Program-made: the position numbers and the translations under genes
Origin: JBBDLF01 sp040879025
GTDB taxonomy: Bacteria; Pseudomonadota; Gammaproteobacteria; Pseudomonadales; Pseudohongiellaceae
Reading direction: 5' to 3'
Length of the DNA stretch: 64,000 nt
Assembly (NCBI GenBank): GCA_040879025.1
Contig: JBBDLF010000039.1
Span: 153,283 to 217,282, forward strand
Shown: piece after piece, positions 16,853-25,466 of the stretch
Numbering within the stretch: position 1 is the stretch's first letter
How the letters are laid out: every line of letters starts with the position of its first letter
Notes under the pieces: generated by a model
What the model was told of the DNA's origin: nothing
Databases searched by the model: none
The model's input: the letters and a program-made list of their open reading frames with translations, nothing else

Positions 16853-18286
16853 TCAATACCAGTACCGGTATCTGAAATGGTTGGCCTCGCTGGTGACAGC
16901 CTCTCCGTCTATTACAATGGGCCTGAATCGGGTATCCCGCAATTCCCGTCTCAGCCGGGTCAAAACCCTGTCGTTCTCTTCGGTTTCCTCAGTGAGTACG
17001 TCAATTTCTGTGACCACCCCGTAATTGGTTACGGTAAACAGGAAATCCGCGTAGCCGGAGGCCAGCGGCCTGTCGACGGAGGAAGCGGCCAATGTCAATG
17101 TCTCCTCAAAGTGCTCAAAAACCGGAAGCGGTACAACCTGCTGAAAATAGTCGCGGGCGACCCTGTCTTCTCCTTCGATGCTTTCAAGTATCTCGTAGGC
17201 CTGCTGATACCGATCCGTCGCAGAGCGACGACGATCAAAGTACAGATACCAGTCCCCCATCTGCGTCACTGCTTCGGCCAACTGCAATTCCTCGCCTTCC
17301 CGGGAAGCATGGTAGGCGATAATGTCCCGTAGCGCCTGCTCCCCCTCACTGTAACCCTGAGTGTGCATCACCGGTGTTTCGCTGAGACGGGAACGATGTT
17401 CATCCCGGGCGGTGCGGTACTGAGGTGTATCCAGTTCTACCATCAACAACCGATTGCGCGTGGCCAGAAACGCGGAGTCCGCCATTTCGCTGAGATAACT
17501 GACGAAACGTTCATCACTTTTGCCGAAGTGGATATCGACAATTCTGGCGGCCGATTCAAACAGGAAGTACGCATTGGCCAGTCTCAGCCCCAGGGCGTCA
17601 CCGACACCAAGGTGAAATGCCCGCACATTCCAGTTGGCCAGTCTTTCGTAGGCGGGAATCATCCGCGGGTCTTCTTTGCCATAAGCGCGTCCCTGGATGT
17701 GGAACAGGTAGTTCTGGTAGTGATCCGCTTGCTCCCAGTTTTGGAGCGCCAGGTGGCTTTCTATCAGATCGTCCACTGCCGGGATTTGTTCTAGACTGTA
17801 CAATCCCGAATGAATGCGGTTCACCTGCATCGCGCGCGAGAACGCGTCGGCCGCCTCGAGGTGTGAGCCCTGTTGCTGGTACAGTTCCCCCAAAGAGGAC
17901 AGTTCCTGGGCCAGGCTCCGCTCCCACGCACCACCATCGGACTCGAGCGCGGTCACGGTCTGACGGTAAAGCTCAATACTATCCACTACATCCAGAGCGC
18001 TGTCATCTTCACTCGGTTCGCCGACGAAATTCTGCATCGCATAGTCGGGAAAAGGCGGATCGATCCCGTTCGTGACCGGCTGCGGCCGATCGATGATAAG
18101 CATGCGGGAAATATCAGGCAGTTGACGTTGGTCCTGGCTGTCGACCTCGACCCGTGCATCGCTGACACGTTCAGATTTACCCGCTTCCGGATCCTGGGCA
18201 TGCAGAGATGCGCTGAAAAAGGCGCCGGAAAGCAGGAGCGGAACAATAATTGATGCGGCGGAGTGGGGTTTTATCGAAATGAGCAT
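16853..18286 (-). CDS. Periplasmic TPR-like protein with TonB C-terminal-like domain
   Basis: 477 residues. A signal peptide (SGAFFSASLHAQDPE) is cleaved near residue 30. Helical repeat-like segments follow (AQELSSLGELYQQQGSHLEA, AVTQMGDWYLYFDRR, RYQQAYEIL), consistent with TPRs. The last 90 residues resemble the TonB C-terminal fold: SGYADFLFTVTNYGVVTEID, then RRELRDTRFRPIVIDGEAVT and a closing FRYRYWY. TonB-C folds in such proteins bind peptides or partner subunits rather than receptors. It is the first gene of the minus-strand envelope run, separated by 369 bp from the next, so it may be transcribed with the cluster or independently. Confidence 0.65.
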   Translation of the reverse strand: MLISIKPHSAASIIVPLLLSGAFFSASLHAQDPEAGKSERVSDARVEVDSQDQRQLPDISRMLIIDRPQPVTNGIDPPFPDYAMQNFVGEPSEDDSALDVVDSIELYRQTVTALESDGGAWERSLAQELSSLGELYQQQGSHLEAADAFSRAMQVNRIHSGLYSLEQIPAVDDLIESHLALQNWEQADHYQNYLFHIQGRAYGKEDPRMIPAYERLANWNVRAFHLGVGDALGLRLANAYFLFESAARIVDIHFGKSDERFVSYLSEMADSAFLATRNRLLMVELDTPQYRTARDEHRSRLSETPVMHTQGYSEGEQALRDIIAYHASREGEELQLAEAVTQMGDWYLYFDRRRSATDRYQQAYEILESIEGEDRVARDYFQQVVPLPVFEHFEETLTLAASSVDRPLASGYADFLFTVTNYGVVTEIDVLTEETEENDRVLTRLRRELRDTRFRPIVIDGEAVTSEANHFRYRYWY

Positions 18287-18563
18287 TCTGATTCAACACC
18301 AACTGGAGGACGAAAACTGCCGGGCTGAAAATAAGACACCAGACGACAGGCAACACTTGCAAGGTTTCATCAAATTCAAGTAAAAAATCATCCTCTCACG
18401 ACAGTCCGTGTCTTGAGTTAGACAGTTATACAACGCCGATTATCCCCTGTAAACCGATGCCCGGTGTCTATCGCAACGAGACCCTGAAACGCTGCCTTTA
18501 CAGCGTCACAAATGACAGCCGATGTCCATAGGGTTGATTTTGTATCAACCGACAGAAATATCC
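18287..18563. other. Intergenic region upstream of the envelope run
   Basis: 277 bp between the end of the hydantoinase A-type gene and the start of the TonB-C-like gene. It should carry the promoter of the envelope cluster on the minus strand, but no hexamer pair with good spacing was found. An inverted repeat AACGCTG...CAGCGT occurs at about 18488-18507 (short stem), which might end the hydantoinase transcript. Confidence 0.3.
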
Positions 18564-20615
18564 CTACTCCGGCCTTTCGCGAGTCAGAAAAATGTTGCCG
18601 TGCTCATCGGTCTCTGCGCACCATCGGTCCGCAACAAACGTTGTCGCGGCGAAATCTGTTATTACGGCGGGACCCGTGAGGCGGCTTCCCGCTTTCAACG
18701 CCGTCCTTGCATACGACGGCACAGCACTGTTTTTCCAGGTCCGTGTAGCGCGGGTATGTGCGAGCGAACCGGAAGACACCGCGAACTCCGACTCCACCCG
18801 ACCCTCGACTTTCGGTAACGGCGGCGGCTTACGATCGGAGATGACATTCACGCGCAGGTTGACCAGTTCGACCGGCTGGTCCATGCGGTGACCGTAACGC
18901 GACTCATGCAATTCATGAAACCGAACCAGCGCCTTGTCCCTGTTGATCCACGGAATGTTCAGCGTGAACGACTGCCCGCGATAGCACAGATCTAAACTCA
19001 ATGAGTGCCGTATCAACTCTTCCGGCTCACCCTCCGCCCGCAACTGCTCATAACCTTGTCCGACCAACTGTTCAAACCTGCTTTCGATTTCATCTTCATC
19101 CAGACGCATTAATTCGGTTTTGACCGTTTTGGAAAATTGGCGTCCCCGAGCCGCCACCACCATACCCAGTGCGGAAAGCACACCACCGAAAACCGGAACC
19201 ATGGCCTTTCTCATCTCCAGGCTTTCGGCCAGCGCGCAGACATGCAGGCCGCCAGCACCACCGAAACTGGTCAGCAGAAAACCGGTCGGATCGAATCCCT
19301 TTTGAACCGAAATGAGCCGGAGCGCTCCGGCCATATGCTCATTGGCAACCCTGATGATCCCGGTGGCGGTTTCCTCCAACCCAAGCCCCATTGGCCGGGC
19401 AAGCGTCTCAACAGCGGTAACGGCCCGGTCGCGGTCCAGGGTCAAACCGCCGGCCAGCTTGCCCCGGGGCAATCTGCCAAGCACCACGTTGGCGTCGGTC
19501 ACCGTGGGTTCCTCGCCGCCCAGGGTGTAACAGGCCGGACCAGGGTTGGCACCGGCGGAACGCGGTCCTACCTGTAACATGCCTCCTTCGTCCAGAAATG
19601 CCACCGACCCGCCGCCCGCGCCAATAGTGTGCATTTCCACCATGGGAACAGCCACCGGATACCCGGCGACATGACTTTCGTTGGTAATGCGAACATCTCC
19701 GTGGACCAGCGCCACGTCGGTTGATGTGCCGCCCATATCAAAGGTTATCAGACGTGGGCGGGAGATCTGTCTGCCAAGATAGACGGCCGCGGCAAGTCCC
19801 GCCGCCGGGCCTGACAGAATCAGGTTTACCGCACGCTCTTTTGCATCAGCCACTCCCGCCGTTTCACCATGGGACTGCATGATCTGCAGCGACGCGCCGC
19901 CCACTTTTTGCTGCAGACGGTCGAGATAGCCGCAGACAACAGGGCTGAGAGAAGCGTTCAGCCAAGTGGCAATTCCCCGCTCATACTCGCGGTATTCTGG
20001 AAGTACGGTGGATGAACGGCTGACCGGAATGCCAGGCAGTGCAGCACGAACCGCCTCTTCGATAGTCCGCTCAAAACGCTCGTCGACAAAGGAAAACAGC
20101 AGGTTGATAGCCACGGCGGCGGGCTTCAGTCTCCCAAGCCTGCCGACCAATTCTTCCAGCTCCTTATCCGTCAGTGGCTCGATGACCGAGCCGTCGGCAG
20201 CAATTCGCCCTCCCGTTTCCAGATAAAGTTCCGGCGCTACGGGAGCTTGCCGTGGCGCGAACTCAAGCTGGTACAGCGCGGGGCGAGCCTGCCGTCCCAG
20301 AGTAAGCATGTCAGCAAACCCGTAGTTGCTGATGAACGCGGTTCTCGCTCCCGTCCCTTCCAGCACGGCGTTGGTCGCCACAGTGCTGCCGTGAACGATA
20401 AACAATTGACAGGCTTCGCTTGCGCCGGTTTTCTCGGCGTCGAGCCCCAGATCGGCCAGGCCCTTGACGATGGCTTCCTCGGGAGCCTTCGGTGTCGACA
20501 ATACCTTGTGTACCGAAATCGCCGTCTCCTCACCCTGTGGCGTTGTACTTGTTCTGATCAGCACAAAATCAGTAAACGTACCTCCAGCGTCCACGCCGAG
20601 CACCAGTCTCTCCAA
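18564..20615 (-). CDS. Hydantoinase A / 5-oxoprolinase family protein (HyuA-like)
   Basis: ATP-dependent ring-opening or carboxylating enzymes of the ASKHA fold; substrates in the family are hydantoins, 5-oxoproline, acetone or acetophenone. 683 residues in the usual order: Hydant_A_N (GVDAGGTFTDFVLI at 6-19, VHGSTVATNAVLEGTGA at about 74), the central domain (ITFDMGGTSTDVALVHGD near 292, GAGGGSVAF, GPACYTLGGEEPTVTDANVV) and a C-terminal domain (VELVNLRVNVI). The phosphate-binding motifs look intact. The partner hyuB, normally adjacent, is absent in this window, so the substrate cannot be inferred. Divergent from mutM, with a TATAAT hexamer on the minus strand at 20653-20648 but no convincing -35. 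Confidence 0.85.
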   Translation of the reverse strand: MERLVLGVDAGGTFTDFVLIRTSTTPQGEETAISVHKVLSTPKAPEEAIVKGLADLGLDAEKTGASEACQLFIVHGSTVATNAVLEGTGARTAFISNYGFADMLTLGRQARPALYQLEFAPRQAPVAPELYLETGGRIAADGSVIEPLTDKELEELVGRLGRLKPAAVAINLLFSFVDERFERTIEEAVRAALPGIPVSRSSTVLPEYREYERGIATWLNASLSPVVCGYLDRLQQKVGGASLQIMQSHGETAGVADAKERAVNLILSGPAAGLAAAVYLGRQISRPRLITFDMGGTSTDVALVHGDVRITNESHVAGYPVAVPMVEMHTIGAGGGSVAFLDEGGMLQVGPRSAGANPGPACYTLGGEEPTVTDANVVLGRLPRGKLAGGLTLDRDRAVTAVETLARPMGLGLEETATGIIRVANEHMAGALRLISVQKGFDPTGFLLTSFGGAGGLHVCALAESLEMRKAMVPVFGGVLSALGMVVAARGRQFSKTVKTELMRLDEDEIESRFEQLVGQGYEQLRAEGEPEELIRHSLSLDLCYRGQSFTLNIPWINRDKALVRFHELHESRYGHRMDQPVELVNLRVNVISDRKPPPLPKVEGRVESEFAVSSGSLAHTRATRTWKNSAVPSYARTALKAGSRLTGPAVITDFAATTFVADRWCAETDEHGNIFLTRERPE

Positions 20616-20687
20616 TGTTCTTCCCCACTTGAGTGTTGCGGAGAAGGATTATAACGTAGCCACTGAATTGACGCCGCCGGAGGCCTC

Positions 20688-21503
20688 GTGCCGGAATTAC
20701 CAGAAGTTGAAACCACGCGCCGCGGCATTGAGCCACACATTCTGAAACACCAGATCAAAGCGGTCCAGGTGCGCGAGTCCAGGCTGCGGTGGCCGGTAAC
20801 ACCCGTACTGGCGAACCGACTGAAAGGAGAAGTGGTCAGCTCAGTTTCCCGTCGGGGAAAATATCTGTTGCTCGAAACGGCGCGGGGAACACTGGTGATT
20901 CACCTGGGCATGTCGGGAAGCCTGCGACTGGTGACGCCTGATGCCACGATAAATAAACACGACCACGTGGACATTGTGTTCAGCCATGGGCCTATCCTGC
21001 GTTATACCGATCCGCGACGCTTTGGTTGTGTCCTCTGGGTCGAGGACAATGTTTTCAACCATCCCCTGTTACGAAATCTCGGACCCGAACCGCTGTCCGC
21101 CGAATTCAACGCTGAGTATCTGAAGGCGCGCGCCAGGGGCCGGAAGTCCGCCGTAAAGACTTTCCTGATGGATAGCCGCACGGTGGTGGGTGTTGGCAAC
21201 ATCTACGCCAATGAAGCTCTCTTTGCCGCTGGTATCCGGCCCCAGGGTGCGGCCGGGCGACTCGCGCAGGGGCGATTCGACACACTGGTTGCCGCAGTGA
21301 AACACGTTCTGCAGGAGGCTCTCATGGTGGGAGGAACCACATTACGGGACTTCACTGACAGCGAGGGCCAACCTGGTTATTTCAGTCAGTCACTGCGCGT
21401 TTATGGCCGGGGCGGGTTGGCCTGTCTCAGCTGCTCGGAGCCGCTCAGGGAAATCCGGATAGGGCAACGCAGCACGGTATTTTGCCGCGCCTGCCAGCGT
21501 TAG
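20688..21503 (+). CDS. mutM: Formamidopyrimidine-DNA glycosylase (Fpg/MutM)
   Basis: Base-excision repair glycosylase and AP lyase that removes 8-oxoguanine and ring-opened purines. 271 residues. The start is GTG at 20688, fixed by the conserved N-terminus PELPEVETTRRGI, whose proline is the catalytic nucleophile, and by GGAGG five bases upstream. Also visible: the beta-clamp lysine region (GRRGKYLLLE), YTDPRRFGC, VGNIYANEALF for the helix-two-turn-helix, and a C-terminal zinc finger CLSCSEPLR...RSTVFCRACQ. Convergent with coaD, as seen in several gammaproteobacteria. Confidence 0.97.
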   Translation: MPELPEVETTRRGIEPHILKHQIKAVQVRESRLRWPVTPVLANRLKGEVVSSVSRRGKYLLLETARGTLVIHLGMSGSLRLVTPDATINKHDHVDIVFSHGPILRYTDPRRFGCVLWVEDNVFNHPLLRNLGPEPLSAEFNAEYLKARARGRKSAVKTFLMDSRTVVGVGNIYANEALFAAGIRPQGAAGRLAQGRFDTLVAAVKHVLQEALMVGGTTLRDFTDSEGQPGYFSQSLRVYGRGGLACLSCSEPLREIRIGQRSTVFCRACQR

Positions 21504-21567
21504 GGACGTCCGGATCGGTTTATGGCCTGGTTTATCACGGCTCTGGCCTGTACCGTTACCCGCCGGC

Positions 21568-22053
21568 TCATTTGTGACGGCCGGCCTGTCGTGACATTGC
21601 GTTGGCCACGGCCGGATGCACAAACTTCGAAATGTCCCCGCCATAGGTCGCGATTTCCCGCACCAACGTGGAGGAGATATAGGAAAGGTGTTCGGCTGGC
21701 GCCAGAAACACGGTTTCTATACCGGGATCCATTACCCGATTCATGCCCACCAGCTGGAACTCGTACTCAAAGTCCGCGACCGTACGCAAACCGCGCAGAA
21801 TGATGTTCGCGCCTCGCTGTCTGACGAACTTCGTCAGCAGGGTGTCAAACGCGCAGACTTCGACGTTCTCCAGATGCCCCAGCACGGTGGCTGCCAGCTC
21901 AACCCGTGTTTCGGTGGGCAGCGAGGTGTTCTTCTGAATGTTGCTTCCCACCGCCACGATGATCCTGTCGAAAAGTCCCGATGCCCGTTCCACCAGATCC
22001 GTATGGCCGTTGGTGATGGGATTGAACGTGCCAGGGTACACGGCAATTTTCAT
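21568..22053 (-). CDS. coaD: Phosphopantetheine adenylyltransferase
   Basis: Penultimate step of coenzyme A synthesis: 4'-phosphopantetheine + ATP to dephospho-CoA + PPi, in the cytoplasm. 161 residues, the normal length. The nucleotidyltransferase motif is GTFNPITNGH at 9-18 (the T-x-x-H form of HxGH), and the C-terminal ISSTLVREIA motif is present. ANIILRGLRTVADFEYEFQL is the family hallmark for the pantetheine site. The end carries a short tail (VHPAVANAMSRQAGRHK). It precedes mutM convergently. Confidence 0.97.
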   Translation of the reverse strand: MKIAVYPGTFNPITNGHTDLVERASGLFDRIIVAVGSNIQKNTSLPTETRVELAATVLGHLENVEVCAFDTLLTKFVRQRGANIILRGLRTVADFEYEFQLVGMNRVMDPGIETVFLAPAEHLSYISSTLVREIATYGGDISKFVHPAVANAMSRQAGRHK

Positions 22054-22124
22054 ATTGTTCTCGCAGCCGGGGATGACGACTGCATTCTATAGGAACCGGG
22101 TTACTTGCTCAATTACACTGACGA

Positions 22125-23135
22125 TCAGCCAGGTTCCATGAGGTGGTGAAGGATACGGGACTCCAGCCAGTCGGGGCGGGCGTCTGAGAAGAAGCCGACG
22201 TGTCCGCCCCGGTCACTGAGTTCCAGCTTCACATTATCATTCAGGCACCCCGGTTGCGGCAGTGACAGCGCGGGAATCAGCGGATCGTCGCGGCTCTGTA
22301 TCAACAGGGTTGGTATTTCTATTCCCTCCAGATATCCGAGACTGCTGCTTTTATCGTAGTAGTCTTTCGCACTGCCAAACCCGTGCAGGGGCGCGGTAAC
22401 GCCATCGTCAAACTGCCAGATGGAAGTGAGTCGGCGTAAATTTCCCAGAGATTCCAGAACGTTCAGTTGCGTAATGTTCCCGTTCTGGGCGAAATGCTTT
22501 TTTTTCCGTTCGATTTCACCTACCAGTCGCCTGACGAAATAGCGACCATAAAGTTTGCCAAAACCGTGATTCATCTCCCGGGAACAGTGCGCGAGCAGAA
22601 AGGGTGTCGATACAGCCACGGCTTTTTCCACCGCGCTGTCGGCCCCCTTCTCCCCCAGCCACTTGAGCAGCACATTGGCGCCGAGAGAAAACCCGGTAAA
22701 TGCAAAGCGGCGCTCGGGAAAATCGCATCGCATCCGTTCAAACACCGCGTCCAGATCCTCGGATACACCGGAATGATACGAGCGGGCCAGCCGGTTTGTT
22801 TCGCCACTGCAACCCCTGAAATTGATCGCGGCGCTGGTAAATCCTGTAGCGGCCAGTGCTGATTGAAGCGAAAGGATATAGGTGGAGGTCGAGCACCCGC
22901 AAAGTCCGTGCAAAACCAGAACGACAGGTCTGGACGGATGATCCTCCAGGTTGGCTTCCGCCATCCAGTCAATGTCTATAAAGTCATTATCGGCAAGCTC
23001 GATTCGCTGACGACGGCGTGAGAGCGTCACAGGTGGTCTGAATTTTCGCCACACCGTCTGGGTATGCCCTTCAGGCAACCACCAGGCGGGCTTGAAAGCG
23101 AGATCCTCTAGTGCCAGGTTTAATTCATTGCTCAT
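22125..23135 (-). CDS. yheT: YheT-family alpha/beta hydrolase
   Basis: Putative esterase of the YheT/ABHD family. 336 residues from the ATG at 23135 (MSNELNLALE); its first bases overlap the end of rsmD (ATGAGCAATGA), which suggests coupling. Motifs: PEGHTQTVWRKF near the N-terminus, typical of the family; an oxyanion region LHGLCGCSTSTY; the nucleophile elbow GFSLGAN (about 150); the acid near QSRDDPL; and the final histidine in GGHVGFF. The substrate is unknown; a cytoplasmic location is likely as there is no signal peptide. Confidence 0.9.
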   Translation of the reverse strand: MSNELNLALEDLAFKPAWWLPEGHTQTVWRKFRPPVTLSRRRQRIELADNDFIDIDWMAEANLEDHPSRPVVLVLHGLCGCSTSTYILSLQSALAATGFTSAAINFRGCSGETNRLARSYHSGVSEDLDAVFERMRCDFPERRFAFTGFSLGANVLLKWLGEKGADSAVEKAVAVSTPFLLAHCSREMNHGFGKLYGRYFVRRLVGEIERKKKHFAQNGNITQLNVLESLGNLRRLTSIWQFDDGVTAPLHGFGSAKDYYDKSSSLGYLEGIEIPTLLIQSRDDPLIPALSLPQPGCLNDNVKLELSDRGGHVGFFSDARPDWLESRILHHLMEPG

Positions 23136-23736
23136 CGTTTTCCGTTGAACTCCTTCCATGGCTTTGATACAGGTAAAAGTACACCGAACCCGCTTTCCCG
23201 GATCTCAGCTGCAGCCAATTTTCAGGCACTGCCTCCGTCTCAATCGGTCTCGCGGACTCGATGTATATTTTTGCTCCAGGCGCAAGCAGCCCCCTGATTT
23301 CGAGCAATTCACAGGCCTGTGGAGCGAGATCGTGGTCAAACGGCGGGTCCAGGAATACGATATCAAACTTATCCTCTTGTGGTTGCCGTAGCCACTCGGT
23401 GGCATCGGAGCAGACGACCACATAGTTGATCGCATCCAGATTGTTCAGCGCCTGACCAATCGCATCGACAGCCAGCCGGTTTGAGTCCAGAAACACAACC
23501 CTGGCGCTGCCGCGGGACAACGCTTCAATACCGCAGGCGCCGCTGCCGGCAAACAGGTCCAGGCACCGTGCGCCCGGAATATCACCCTGCAGCCAGTTGA
23601 ACAGCGTTTCCCTTATGCGGTCTGCCGTCGGCCGCAACTCCGGTACATCGGGAAAATAAATCTTGCGGCTGCGCCACTTCCCCCCGATGATACGGACAAG
23701 TTGTGCGTTAGCTGATTTGTTGCTCACAGGTCTCAT
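23125..23736 (-). CDS. rsmD: 16S rRNA (guanine966-N2)-methyltransferase
   Basis: Methylates G966 of 16S rRNA during 30S assembly, using SAM. 203 residues from the ATG at 23736; a GTG six codons upstream (23754) is an alternative. Seen: VRIIGGKWRSRKI at the N-terminus, LRPTADRIRETLFNWL, the SAM site LDLFAGSGACGIEALSRGA-like stretch (GSGACGIEALSRGSARVVF), and the catalytic FLDPPFDHDL (D/NPPF). Head-to-head with ftsY across about 60 bp with a short GTGGG-CCCAC inverted repeat. The rsmD/ftsY divergent pair is the usual gammaproteobacterial order. Confidence 0.95.
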   Translation of the reverse strand: MRPVSNKSANAQLVRIIGGKWRSRKIYFPDVPELRPTADRIRETLFNWLQGDIPGARCLDLFAGSGACGIEALSRGSARVVFLDSNRLAVDAIGQALNNLDAINYVVVCSDATEWLRQPQEDKFDIVFLDPPFDHDLAPQACELLEIRGLLAPGAKIYIESARPIETEAVPENWLQLRSGKAGSVYFYLYQSHGRSSTENDEQ

Positions 23737-23799
23737 GTTGGATAATGCCGCCACGGTGGGCGACCCACTTTAATTAATCTGAACTGGTGTTAGCAAGTA

Positions 23800-24789
23800 A
23801 TGTTTGGCTTTGGCAAGAAATCTGAAAAACCGGAACCCGATACCCCTGAAACAAACGAGAAATCACCCGGCGGTTTGTTCGCCCGCCTGAAAAGTGGTCT
23901 GAGCCGTACGCGCGGGAGCTTCGGTGACGGTTTGAGCGATTTGGTTCTTGGGCGCAAGGCCATTGACGAAAATCTGCTCGACGATGTCGAAACCCAGTTG
24001 CTCACCGCTGATGTGGGCCTGGATGCCACGGATCACATCCTAGCCGGATTGAAGCAGAAACTGAAACGGCATCAGCTTCGCGACGCCGAGCAGTTCATGT
24101 CAGCCCTGAAGCAAGAGCTGGCGGCGCTGCTGGCACCCTGTGACAAGCCCCTGACAGTGCCGGCAGAGAGCGCAAGGCCTTTCGTTATTCTGATGGTGGG
24201 AGTCAACGGTGTCGGCAAGACTACGACGATTGGAAAGCTGGCGAAGCGATTGCAGAATCAGGGCCTGAGTCTGATGCTGGCAGCGGGCGACACTTTTCGC
24301 GCCGCGGCGGTGGAGCAACTGCAGATCTGGGGTGATCGAAATGATGTACCTGTCACTTCCCAGGGATCCGGCGCCGACAGCGCGTCGGTGATCTTTGATG
24401 CCTATCAGGCCGCCAGGGCGCGGGGCACGGACGTTGTTATCGCCGATACTGCCGGCAGGCTCCACACTCGCGACAACCTTATGCAGGAACTGGCGAAGAT
24501 TGTCCGTGTTCTGAGAAAGCAGGACGATAACCTGCCCAACGAAATTATGCTGGTGCTCGATGCCACCACGGGACAGAATGCGCTCAATCAGGCACGCAGT
24601 TTTCACGGCGCCGTAACCCTGACGGGTATTACCTTGACCAAGCTGGACGGCACCGCCAAAGGTGGCATGGTATTCGCCCTGGCCAAAGAGCTGTCGTTGC
24701 CAATCCGTTTCATCGGGATAGGAGAGAATGTGGACGATCTGCGGCCTTTCAACGCGGAGCAGTTCGTCAACGCCCTGTTTTCCGAATGA
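23800..24789 (+). CDS. ftsY: Signal recognition particle receptor FtsY
   Basis: SRP receptor GTPase that delivers ribosomes translating membrane proteins to SecYEG. 329 residues: a short charged A region (about 1-35), far shorter than in E. coli, then the N domain and G domain. G motifs: GVNGVGKTTTIGKLA (about 132-146), DTFRAAAVEQL, DTAGRLHTRDNLM, TKLDGTAKGG, and GIGENVDDLRPF at the end. First of ftsY-ftsE-ftsX; its TGA overlaps the ftsE ATG (ATGA). Confidence 0.97.
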   Translation: MFGFGKKSEKPEPDTPETNEKSPGGLFARLKSGLSRTRGSFGDGLSDLVLGRKAIDENLLDDVETQLLTADVGLDATDHILAGLKQKLKRHQLRDAEQFMSALKQELAALLAPCDKPLTVPAESARPFVILMVGVNGVGKTTTIGKLAKRLQNQGLSLMLAAGDTFRAAAVEQLQIWGDRNDVPVTSQGSGADSASVIFDAYQAARARGTDVVIADTAGRLHTRDNLMQELAKIVRVLRKQDDNLPNEIMLVLDATTGQNALNQARSFHGAVTLTGITLTKLDGTAKGGMVFALAKELSLPIRFIGIGENVDDLRPFNAEQFVNALFSE

Positions 24790-25457
24790 TCAAGTTCGAT
24801 AATGTCACCAAACGCTATCCCGGCGGCCAGGAAGCCCTGTCCCAGGTGAGCTTTGAACTACAAAGAGGCGAAATGGCGTTTTTGACCGGCCGCTCTGGCG
24901 CCGGCAAAAGTTCCCTGTTGAAGCTGATCATGTTGATTGAGAAGGCGAGCCAGGGGCAGATATTCGTCAATGACAGGAATCTGAATCGGGCAGACCGTCG
25001 CGATATACCGGGTCTGCGCCGTCAGATTGGTGTCGTATTCCAGGACCATCAATTGCTGTTTGATCGCAGCGTTTTCGATAACGTAGCGCTACCGTTACTG
25101 GTCAGCGGCTATCGTCGTGCGGATGCCGGTAGACGCGTTCGTGCCGCGCTCGACAAGGTGGGGTTGCTGGACAAGGAAAAACTTTCTCCCGGCAAGCTTT
25201 CAGGCGGTGAACAACAGCGGGTGGGAATCGCCCGGGCGGTCGTCAACCGGCCCGGAATAATTCTCGCCGATGAACCCACCGGCAACCTCGACCCCTTGTT
25301 GTCTGCTGAGATCATGAGCATATTCGAGCAGTTTAACCAGGTGGGCGTCTGTGTTCTTGTTGCCAGTCATGATCTGGGCCTGATAGCCAGAATGCGGCGC
25401 CGCATACTCACGCTGGAGCAGGGCAGGATGGTCAATGACGCCATCCACGGAGACTGA
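24786..25457 (+). CDS. ftsE: Cell division ATP-binding protein FtsE
   Basis: ABC ATPase that with FtsX controls peptidoglycan amidases through EnvC-type activators at the septum. 223 residues, standard length. Walker A GRSGAGKSS (about 36-44), Q-loop VFQDHQLL, signature LSGGEQQR, Walker B IILADEPTGNLD, H-loop VASHD. Begins inside the ftsY stop codon (ATGA overlap), so translation is coupled; 9 bp separate it from ftsX. Confidence 0.97.
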   Translation: MIKFDNVTKRYPGGQEALSQVSFELQRGEMAFLTGRSGAGKSSLLKLIMLIEKASQGQIFVNDRNLNRADRRDIPGLRRQIGVVFQDHQLLFDRSVFDNVALPLLVSGYRRADAGRRVRAALDKVGLLDKEKLSPGKLSGGEQQRVGIARAVVNRPGIILADEPTGNLDPLLSAEIMSIFEQFNQVGVCVLVASHDLGLIARMRRRILTLEQGRMVNDAIHGD

Positions 25458-25466
25458 GGCAAGGGT

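Noticed and set aside
2560..18286. Zorya defence system
   Set aside because: A MotA-like protein is present, but no ZorB with OmpA-type domain and no ZorC/ZorD or ZorE helicase/nuclease.
2560..18286. Type VI secretion or Bat aerotolerance cluster
   Set aside because: FHA-like, lipoprotein and vWA features recall them, but there is no sheath, ClpV, VgrG, MoxR or BatA-type gene.
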